This document shows, in pieces, positions 50,621-57,994 of a stretch of DNA of 64,000 nt (the first letter of the stretch is position 1; every line of letters starts with the position of its first letter). Below the pieces are notes generated by a model. It did no database searches. It was not told where the DNA came from and saw only the letters and a program-made list of their open reading frames with translations. The stretch lies in the NCBI GenBank assembly GCA_963750715.1, contig CAVVRP010000009.1, forward strand, positions 102,170 to 166,169, given 5' to 3'. Source of the DNA: JAGVSR01 sp963750715. Lineage in GTDB: Bacteria; Pseudomonadota; Alphaproteobacteria; Rhizobiales; Hyphomicrobiaceae. Position numbers and translations under genes: made by a program.

Positions 50621-51009
50621 TTCATCGTATTGAGACCACTTGCAGAGATATGTCCAATCCAGACCGCGAAAAGGCACAAGGCGACAGACGCACTAATGTA
50701 GACTCCGGCATAGAGCCATTCGCCGTCGTTCATAAGGCTGAGCGTCTGCAGGCTGAACGACGAGAACGTGGTATAGCCCCCGCACAACCCGAACATCACA
50801 AATTGGCGCACCGTCGTACCTACGAACATTTTGCCATCAGGCCCGGTCAGCGTGGCGAAGAATCCAATGATGAGCGATCCGGCCACGTTGACGATCAAAG
50901 TGTCCCAGGGGAAGCTCTCGCCGAGCATCCGCGCTGCGACGCCCGAGCACCAGTAGCGCGCCATTCCTCCAAGTGCGCTGCCGATCGCAATCCAAAAGTA
51001 ACTCTGCAT
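50611..51009 (-). CDS. crcB: fluoride exporter CrcB (Fluc)
   Basis: A 132-residue four-span membrane protein that exports fluoride. Family marks: ALGGMARYW at the start, FPWDTLIVNVAGSLIIGFF (conserved Asn of the pore), LCGGYTTFSSFSLQTLSLM with the TTFSSF phenylalanine/threonine motif, and the last span ASVALCLFAVWIG. ATG 51009 is chosen; fifteen more codons are open upstream but are polar. No fluoride riboswitch was found in the leader. DUF190 follows directly. Confidence 0.92.
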   Translation of the reverse strand: MQSYFWIAIGSALGGMARYWCSGVAARMLGESFPWDTLIVNVAGSLIIGFFATLTGPDGKMFVGTTVRQFVMFGLCGGYTTFSSFSLQTLSLMNDGEWLYAGVYISASVALCLFAVWIGHISASGLNTMKWV

Positions 51010-51398
51010 GCCCTCTCCCAACAGATGTCCGCCCGTAGCTTGGTTTACCTGCACCTCAGACGCCCAAAGTTACCAGTGGTGATTGGCGCTTTCACTCTTC
51101 AGCAGCTATCGAAGACCATTGCCAGATTTGGAGGGAGCGCGAGTTCTAGTCGTCCAGCCAACGCTCCTGCCGCTCGTCAAATGACATTGATAAAGATCAG
51201 CGTTGCGAGGAGGATGAGGGAAGGTGTCCTGACCCGCTCGTCGGCCCCCGTGTAGTCGAAAATCGCGAAGGCGCCGCCCACGATAAGGCGGCCAATTACA
51301 ATCGAGACCGTGGCATACCGTCCAGCCCATTCCCAACGGGCCCGCACAATGCGCTACTCTTCGGGAGAGAGGCCGGGTGATGGTGCGTTTTTTAGATG
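51010..51398. other. region between crcB and the UspA remnant; possible membrane-protein scrap
   Basis: About 390 bases. On the minus strand near 51190-51350 one frame reads YATVSIVIGRLIVGGAFAIF and later LILLATLIFINVI, which looks like two membrane segments, but no start or family can be given and the frame is closed on both sides. Probably decayed coding DNA. Confidence 0.3.
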
Positions 51399-51728
51399 TC
51401 ATTTGACCACCAGAACTGTGCACTGCGCCAGTTCGACGAGTCGATCCGTCGTGCTACTGATAAGTCGATTGTACAAGGCCGAGTGGCCCGTGTAACCCAC
51501 GACGAGCAGATCAAAGCGTTTTCGTCCTGTCTAGTCCAGCACGTACCCCAATCGGTGGCTTTCAACGGGATCAAAACGGTGCCGGCGAGGGAGCTCGAAG
51601 CAGCCGTCGTGCGCGAGACGCTGGCAATGCTTCTCAGCATTCTCATGCTCCACATCTTCGACCGCGACGGACATAAATTGGCGGGCGCGCTCGATGGTAA
51701 AGTTGTGGAGTCAGACCGGTCTTCTGCC
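51399..51728 (-). pseudogene. universal stress protein (UspA) remnant
   Basis: The minus strand ends RFDLLVVGYTGHSALYNRLI, SSTTDRLVELAQCTVLVVK and a stop at 51399, the nucleotide-loop and C-terminus of UspA proteins (normal: DLIVMG..G.S......GS....V......PVLVV). An in-frame stop occurs about 45 codons before the end, and the N-terminal half is missing. Confidence 0.65.
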
Positions 51729-51845
51729 TATCCTTTGATGACGGCGAGCAGGTCGGCGTTGAACGTGTCTGCATGCGTCGTCGGCATGCCGTGCGTCGAG
51801 ATAAAGGCGTGACGGGCGCCATAGGGTGTAAAGTGTGCACGGCGG
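51729..51845 (-). pseudogene. alpha/beta hydrolase (haloperoxidase-type) C-terminal remnant
   Basis: About 38 codons remain: FISTHGMPTTHADTFNADLL then AVIKG and a stop at 51729. This is the end of non-haem chloroperoxidase-like hydrolases, including the catalytic His (HG...THAD...FNADLLAFI). The rest is replaced by the 3' end of the methyltransferase gene's flank. Confidence 0.6.
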
Positions 51846-51878
51846 TAAGTGAATCTGGATGCCAGAAATTGTGGCTTA

Positions 51879-52496
51879 TTACTTCGACGGAAGGCGGCGG
51901 AATATCAACGACAGATTGTTGGCCGGCATCACTTCTATGATCGGGGCAGAAAAACCCTCGGCCACAGCTAGCGCTGTGACTGATTCGAGGTCGCGCACGC
52001 CCCAAGCGGGATCTTGGAGTCTCAAGTTTCGATCAAAGGCCTCGTTGCTCGATGCTGTGTGGCTGCCCCCTCTTCGAAACGGGCCATAAATAAACAGCGA
52101 GCCATGTGCAGGGATCACGCGGGCCGCTCCTCGTACGAGGCCGATGGTGGCATGCCACGGCGCGATATGAATCATGTTGATGCTCAACACCATGTCGGCG
52201 CGGGTGACTGACCAGGCTTCTGCCGCAGCGTCGAGCGCGATCGCCGGCAGGACATTCGTCACACCGAGCACACTTACCCAGGCATCGATACTCGATCTCG
52301 CGCCCTCATCTGGATCGCTCGGTTGGAAAAGGACACTGGCGCCCGCATCCGCTGCGAAGTGCGTGATGTGTTCTCCTGAACCGCTTGCAATTTCGAGAAC
52401 AAGACCCTGGCTCGGCAGGTAACGCCGCAGCACATCGAGAATAGGGCCCCGATTGCGAACCGTTGCCGGGGAATAGCGCCGAGTATCGTCGATCAT
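51879..52496 (-). CDS. DUF938 family class I SAM-dependent methyltransferase
   Basis: A 205-residue protein starting MIDDTRRYSPATVRNRGPIL, typical of DUF938. The SAM motif I is VLEIASGSGEHITHFA, with the acidic residue after FQPSDPDEGARSSID, and the later INMIHIAPWHATIGLVRGAA and GSLFIYGPFRRGG are family-specific. Related human METTL26-like proteins have unknown substrates. ATG 52496 is used as it begins the family match; the frame is open to 52610. Confidence 0.88.
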   Translation of the reverse strand: MIDDTRRYSPATVRNRGPILDVLRRYLPSQGLVLEIASGSGEHITHFAADAGASVLFQPSDPDEGARSSIDAWVSVLGVTNVLPAIALDAAAEAWSVTRADMVLSINMIHIAPWHATIGLVRGAARVIPAHGSLFIYGPFRRGGSHTASSNEAFDRNLRLQDPAWGVRDLESVTALAVAEGFSAPIIEVMPANNLSLIFRRLPSK

Positions 52497-52741
52497 GTTC
52501 CAGCTGTTGCTGTCGCGAGGCCATGCGTCAAGGATGATGAACAGCAAGAGCATGCCATTCAACCTGACGCGATGCGAGGTAAAGCAGACGTGGCGATGAC
52601 TTCCTGGCATTAGGGGCTGCTGTTCTTAGGTCGGCTCGTGAGGATTTAGCTGCCAAACAGCGGCAGGAGTCCTGCTTGTCCGGGTAGACCTGCCGTCATG
52701 CCGGTCGATCTCGAGATGCCGAGAGTCAATCTGACTGATGC

Positions 52742-53373
52742 CTTCGGGAAGGGTGCCAAGTTCGGGAAGGGATCGAAGCTGCGAGAGTTCCGGGATGCGA
52801 GCCTGCATGGCCTGGAGCTTCGTGTAACGGAAGGAGGCTCGAAGTCTTGGCGCCTCCACTAAACGCGCCGTTCTGACGGCAAGAGACGAGCGGTCACCCT
52901 TGGTTCCTATCCCACCATTGGGCTCAAGGAATGGCGGCGGCGTGCGCAGCAGCTACAAGCCGAGATCGAGGATGAGGAGAAGCGCGCTGACCCCGCCGGC
53001 GGCGTAAAGGTACGCCGAGAAGCTGAAACCTTCGAGGACCTGTCCGACGCTTGGATCGAACGGCACGGGAAGCCGAACAAGAGCCCCAGGGCCTCGCAGG
53101 ATGACCGCTCGATGCTCGATCGCCACGTCCTCCCGGAAATAGGCCGGATGAAGGCTCGCGAGGTTACCAAGCGCGACGTCATCCGCCTGCTCGACAATGT
53201 GGCGGCAAAGACCGATGCTCGGCAGGGCGCAAAGCCCAAAGCCGCCACGTCAGCGCGCGTCGCGGTACCGTGACGGGCAGGGTCTATAACCAGTACAGTT
53301 ACGACCGCGAGAAGCGCGAGGCGCTGGAGGCATGGGGTGGGCGTTTGAGCGAGATCATTAGTGGCGAGGTAAA
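52742..53373 (+). pseudogene. tyrosine-type phage integrase remnant, catalytic core deleted
   Basis: The plus strand reads, with breaks, REFRDASLHGLELRVTEGGS, AVTLGSYPTIGLKEWRRRAQ, FEDLSDAWIERHGKPNKSPR and ARQGAKPKA, i.e. the DUF4102-like N-terminal arm-binding domain and SAM-like core-binding domain of P4-type integrases. In-frame stops occur near 52860 and 53273. After the second, VYNQYSYDREKREALEAWGG is the extreme C-terminus, so the catalytic domain (R..HxxR..Y) has been deleted. No tRNA-like attachment site was seen. Confidence 0.75.
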
Positions 53374-53530
53374 GTCCAGAGCACCATCGCTTACCTCGAC
53401 CGGTGCCGGAGATGTTCGGTCGTGAAATGCGAGGTAACGCAGATCTACGCGACCCCATCCCAATTAACGGCATTCCATTGCAAGTTCAGCGAGCGCGACG
53501 CATTATTGTGCTCCTATTGGGAGAAATACG

Positions 53531-53827
53531 ATGACCGCATTCAATGCAGTACGCTTCAGGGTGAAGCCAGGGCGCGAGCAAGAGTTTCTCGACGCACATA
53601 AGAAAGTCGAGAGAAATTGGGCAGGTCTCCAGCACGTCAACATCATCAAATCGGGTGACCGCACTTATTGCATCATCGCCGAGTGGACCGACATGGACGC
53701 GCTCGCCGCAGCGCGGCCGAACATGATCGCGACGCTCGACACATTTCGCGATACGCTGGAAGATCTGGGTGGTGGACTTGGTCTTACTGATCCAGTATCC
53801 GGCCCCGTCGTGCTGGCGCTCAAGTAA
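53531..53827 (+). CDS. antibiotic biosynthesis monooxygenase (ABM) domain protein
   Basis: A 98-residue dimeric alpha-beta-barrel protein: FNAVRFRVKPGREQEFLDAH at the start and YCIIAEWTDMDALAAARPNM in the middle, as in small ABM/YgiN-like oxygenases. Such proteins may degrade or sense quinones, or just bind small molecules; no activity is assigned. A good ribosome site GGGAGAAATACG precedes ATG 53531. It is isolated between remnants but shows no damage. Confidence 0.8.
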   Translation: MTAFNAVRFRVKPGREQEFLDAHKKVERNWAGLQHVNIIKSGDRTYCIIAEWTDMDALAAARPNMIATLDTFRDTLEDLGGGLGLTDPVSGPVVLALK

Positions 53828-54024
53828 GCGTCACGCTTGGCGCCGTCATCTGGCTCGTCGTAGCGGTGTTTTGCTTGGCGATCTGAGAACTTGCGCTAGG
53901 TATTGAAGGATCGGACGCGGCGCCCTGGACAGCGCCAAGACCGGTAACGTGATAATGCCCGCATCCTGACCGACGTTCCGCCGGTCGCGTAGAAAGTACG
54001 ATCACCGACACGACGGATATTCCC

Positions 54025-54473
54025 ATGTCTGAACACAAGGCTAACATCAAATGGGTGCGTAACGGCGCCGACTTCGGCTATAAGAATTACAGTCGCGACC
54101 ACATCTGGCGGTTCGATAACGGCGTTGAGGTGCCCGGTTCCGCCGCGCCAGCGTATTTGGGCAATCCTCAGCGCGTCGATCCCGAGACCGCGTTTATCGC
54201 AGCGCTCTCGAGCTGCCACATGCTGACGTTCCTCGCGGTGGCGTCTAACAGGGGGTTCGTTGTCGACAGCTACGAAGACAACGCGGTCGGGCGGCTTGAA
54301 AAGAACGCTAACGGCAAGTTCGCCATCACACGCGTCGAATTGCGACCGAAAATTTTTACAGCGGCGGCAAGCAGCCGACGCCGACAGATATCGATTGGCT
54401 GCACGATAAGGCGCACCGCGAATGCTTTATTGCCAACTCGGTAACGGCTGAAATCAAAGTCGTGCCGCCGTAA
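54025..54473 (+). pseudogene. OsmC family protein, 3' frameshift
   Basis: Starts MSEHKANIKWVRNGADFGYK and includes the peroxidatic-Cys segment FIAALSSCHMLTFLAVASNR, as in OsmC organic hydroperoxide reductases. The first frame runs into unrelated sequence after ITRVELRPKI; one base shift near 54352 gives FYSGGKQPTPTDIDWLHDKA and CFIANSVTAEIKVVPP to the normal end at 54473, including the second conserved Cys. Length after correction, about 149 residues, is normal. Either a one-base error or a recently broken gene; catalytic residues are otherwise intact. Confidence 0.8.
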
Positions 54474-54680
54474 TGACAAGATTTGCCGTCCATGGCCTGG
54501 GCCCCGCATCTCGCTAAGTGGACGGGCGCGCCACGCTCCTCGCGATCGTATTTGCTCGAGTGGGACGGTAATGTTGGCTCATGGCCCGACGTCGACATGC
54601 GCTCGGCGCTGAGTGAGGTCCGCTTGTTGGGGTAGACCGGTAGTGCCGCGGAGGTCGCCCGTACTTCGCATTTTGACCCT

Positions 54681-56250
54681 GGCTGTGTGAAAAGACCTAG
54701 CGGATTATGATTCCCTTGATGATTCTTCGGGGGTGATCATGAAGCGGTTCGTTGAGGGCGCGGTTCGGGGTCAATCGACGCTTTTGCCGGAGTGCCTTGA
54801 TGACTGGATCGATGAGGAAAACCCAGTTCGCGTGATCGACGCCTTCGTCGATGCGCTCGACCTGAAAGAGTCGGGCTTCGACGGCGTTGAGCCTGCCGCA
54901 ACTGGACGGCCCGCGTTTCATCCCTCGGTTCTGTTGAAGCTCTACATCTACGGTTACTTGAACCGCGTGCAGTCGAGCCGCCGATTGGAGCGTGAGGCCG
55001 GGCGCAATCTGGAAGTGCTTTGGCTGCTTGGGCGCCTGATCCCAGATCACAAGACGATCGCCGATTTCCGCCAGGACAACGGTGTCGCCTTGCGCAAGGT
55101 GTGCGCCCGCTTCGTCGACCTCTGCCGTCAGATGGGACTGCTTTCGATAGCGAGCGTCGCGATTGATGGCAGCAAGTTCAAGGCCGTCAACAACCGTGAC
55201 CGCAACTTCACGAAGGGCAAGGTGGAGCGGCGGCGGGCGCAAAGTGTCGCTCGCTATCTCAGTCAACTCGACACGGCTGATCTGCAAGAACCGACGGAGG
55301 CGCTGGCGGCTAAGTCGCAGCATCTGAACGAGAAGCTGGCAAAGCGCGAAAGCGAAATGCAACGTCTCGAAGCCTACCAGAAGCAAATGCTCGCTTCCCC
55401 CGATCAGCAGATCTCATTGACCGATCCCGATAGCCGCTCAATGGCGACCAGCGGGCGCGGCTCCGGTGTTGTCGGCTATAACGTCCAGGTCGCAGTCGAA
55501 ACCGAGAACCATCTGATTGTGACGCACGAGGTAACGAATAGCGGCTCGGATCGGGCGCAGCTTGCTCGTGTTGGTAAGGCCGCAACGGCTGTCATGCAGG
55601 CTGATACGTTGCAAGCTGTTGCTGATCGAGGCTACTTCAACAGCCCTGAGATCCTGGCCTGTCACGAGGCCGGCATCACGGTGACGCTGCCGAAACCGAT
55701 GACCTCTGGCGCCAAGTCGGAGGGCCGCTTCGGCAAACAAGACTTCGTGTACCTGTCCGACGAGGACGCCTACCGCTGTCCTGCCGGTGAGCGCCTCACG
55801 TACCGCATTACGACCGAGGAGTAAGGCAAGTCGATGCGACGATACTGGACGACGGCGTGCTCTGGCGGCTCGCTTAAGTCGAAATGCACAACGGGACCAG
55901 AGCGTAGGATTCCGAGATGGGAACACGAGCATCTCCTCGATGCTGTCCAGCAGCGGCTCGATGAAGACCCGCAAGCCATGCGCCGGAGACGTGAGACCGT
56001 CGAGCACCCCTTCGGCACGCTCAAGATGCGGATGGGCGCGACGCACTTTCTGATGAAGACGTTGCCAAAGGTGGCAGCTGAGATGGCACTGCACGTGTTG
56101 GCTTACAATCTGACCCGTGTGATGAACATCATCGGCATCAAGCCGCTGATGGCGGCGATCAGGGCGTGAAGAGATTGCGCGCCGGCTTTGGACTACGCCC
56201 ACCCCGGCTAAAAAAGCTTATCGCTGCGTTTTTACACGACCAAGACCCAT
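54681..56250 (+). mobile_element. IS1182-like insertion sequence
   Basis: The transposase frame is bounded by imperfect inverted ends: GGCTGTGTGAAAAGACCTAGCG on the left (54681-54702), written here as two blocks GGCTGTGTGAAAAG and ACCTAGCG, and on the right the complement of CGCTGCG-TTTTTACACGACC (56223-56242). The exact end bases and target duplication could not be fixed by eye. It lies just upstream of the fimbrial operon. Confidence 0.6.
54733..56169 (+). pseudogene. IS1182-family transposase interrupted by one in-frame stop
   Basis: The first 363 codons (IMKRFVEGAVRGQSTLLPEC, FVDALDLKESGFDGVEPA, the DDE first Asp in SVAIDGSKFKAVNN, second Asp in LQAVADRGYFNS) end in TAA at 55822-55824. 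The same frame continues for 111 codons with RRYWTTACSGG, CTTGPERRIPRWEHEH and the glutamate region RRRETVEHPFGTLKMRMGA. So the only visible defect is a single nonsense codon in TEE-stop-GKS. The protein would be about 478 residues if read through. The element is probably inactive, unless supplied in trans or read through. Confidence 0.88.
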
Positions 56251-56553
56251 TGCAGACATTTCGGGCCGCATCGGATCATCAATAAAGCCACCCCTTATGC
56301 GAGCGCCTCGTAGGCGACTGGTGTTTGTTTACCCCCCCGACCCCGCGTGCAACCGATGCTCGCGTTATCGTTTCGTTAACTCATTTCTCATTCAAACCTT
56401 AATCTTTGATCAATCTTGGTACGGTAAATCTGAGGACGTTGGGGACTCTTTTGGAAGCTTGTCACTGTGCGTGGCGAGCTGGGCAGCGACACTGCGTGTC
56501 CATCCCTTGCGTCGCAATCCCAGTTCTTCCTCTAGAGCCCAACGCGGAGAATG

Positions 56554-57083
56554 CCATGCGTAAGTATCTCGTATTGGCCATGACGGCCATTGCCGCCCTC
56601 ATGACCGCCAGCGCTGCCAACGCCCAGGCAACGCAGGACATCACCATCAACGCGACCGTCGCGTCGTACTGCACGATCAACAACATCACCAATCCTACTG
56701 CCCTCACGGCAACGATCCCCGTCAGCAACGGCATCGTCAACACCTCCCTGATCTCCAACACGGTCGCCAACGTGGCCTGCAACAACTCCGCGCAGGTTCT
56801 GGCGACCTCGCTCTCCGGCGGCGTCACGACGGGTGGTTCGCCCAACGCCGGAACGACCAACATCATCAACTACACGGGTGCCGCAACTTTCGGTGGCGCC
56901 ACCTCGACCATCAACACGGCAACAAACCCCGCGGTGGGTGCTAACGAAGCCGCCACCTCGGCGCTCACCTCGAGCGCCGCCAGCGGCAACCTAGTCGTCA
57001 CCATCACGCCGGCCCTGCCCTCCCAGCTCCTGATGCCGGGCACCTACACCGACACCCTGCGCGTCACCCTGACGGCGCAGTGA
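56554..57083 (+). CDS. spore coat protein U domain pilin (major subunit, Csu-like)
   Basis: A 176-residue secreted subunit. The signal peptide MRKYLVLAMTAIAALMTASA is cut near ANAQA. The mature part begins ATQDITINATVASYCTINNI with the first of two cysteines (C-T-I; second in NVACNNSAQ), the usual disulfide of SCPU pilins, and ends with the donor-strand groove pattern GTYTDTLRVTLTA. It would polymerise outside the cell through donor-strand exchange. ATG 56554 is fixed by the signal peptide; the frame is open upstream. It is the first gene of the fimbrial operon and its C-terminal two thirds are strikingly like the end of the last gene's protein. Confidence 0.88.
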
Positions 57084-57141
57084 TCAAGCCGACATTGTTT
57101 GCGTGAACGGGCGCGGCGGGCTTTGTCCTGCCGCGCCTTTC

Positions 57142-57912
57142 CCACACGAAATGCTTTCCCTTGAGGATGCCATGCTCGCGATCCGAAAGCTGACCTTGAG
57201 TGTCGTTGCGCTCCTGATTTCGACGATTGCCGCCGCGGACGCGATGACGGTCTCGCCCATGCAAGTCGAGATGACGACGGTGGGATCGCACAGCAACGCG
57301 CGGGTATCGGTCATCAATAATTCCGATCAGCCGCTTCCGGTCGAGGCCGTGGTGCAGCGCATGACGCTGGATGAGACTGGCAAGCCGAAGACGGCAAAGG
57401 CAGGCGAGGAATTCCTCGTCATGCCGCCGCAGGCGATGATCCCTCCGGGCGGCACGCAGAATTTCCGCATCCAGTGGCTTGGCGATCCCACGATGGATCG
57501 CAGCGAAAGCTTCCTGCTCTATCTCAACCAGATCCCCGTGAAGATGTCCCAGGGCAAGAGCGGCGTGCAGGTCGTGATGAGCATGGGCGTGTTGATCAAC
57601 GTCGCGCCTGCCAACGTAACCCCGGAGCTGAAGGTGGTCTCGACCGGTATCACCACCGACAAGGCCGGCAAGCGCTTCCCGAGCATCACGGTCGAGAACC
57701 CCTCCAACACGCACGCGCTGCTGCCGCAGGCGACGGTGCACCTGGCCTCGGGGAATTGGTCGAGCACGCTCACGCCGAACATGCTTGGCGATCGCATCGG
57801 CATCGGCCTGGTGCAGCCGGGCAAGCGGCGAAAGTTCACGCTGCCGGTGGAGCTGCCGGCCACTGTCGCCAAGGTGGAGGCGACCGTTGAGATGAGCCCA
57901 CGGCAGCGCTGA
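57142..57912 (+). CDS. fimbrial periplasmic chaperone (archaic chaperone-usher type)
   Basis: A PapD-like chaperone, about 247-256 residues. A signal peptide lies at IRKLTLSVVALLISTIAAAD (start either 57142 or the ATG at 57172, MLAIRKL). The mature N-terminus MTVSPMQVEMTTVG forms the first strand; the two Ig domains follow with the subunit-binding region PLPVEAVVQRMTL and FRIQWLGDP, and domain 2 from GVLINVAPANVTPEL. It caps pilins in the periplasm and delivers them to the usher. It lacks long F1-G1 loops, in line with the archaic (Csu) group. Confidence 0.88.
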   Translation, partial: PHEMLSLEDAMLAIRKLTLSVVALLISTIAAADAMTVSPMQVEMTTVGSHSNARVSVINNSDQPLPVEAVVQRMTLDETGKPKTAKAGEEFLVMPPQAMIPPGGTQNFRIQWLGDPTMDRSESFLLYLNQIPVKMSQGKSGVQVVMSMGVLINVAPANVTPELKVVSTGITTDKAGKRFPSITVENPSNTHALLPQATVHLASGNWSSTLTPNMLGDRIGIGLVQPGKRRKFTLPVELPATVAKVEATVEMSPRQR

Positions 57913-57994
57913 GTAAGAGTTGGGGAACGAGGATCGGTAATCAGTAGCGTGGCGGACGGGATGTGCGTGTGTTGGAACGTGAAAGAGCTTTCCA

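Noticed and set aside
50990..51120. Possible fluoride riboswitch before crcB
   Set aside because: The leader lacks the conserved core and pseudoknot sequence I know for this riboswitch.
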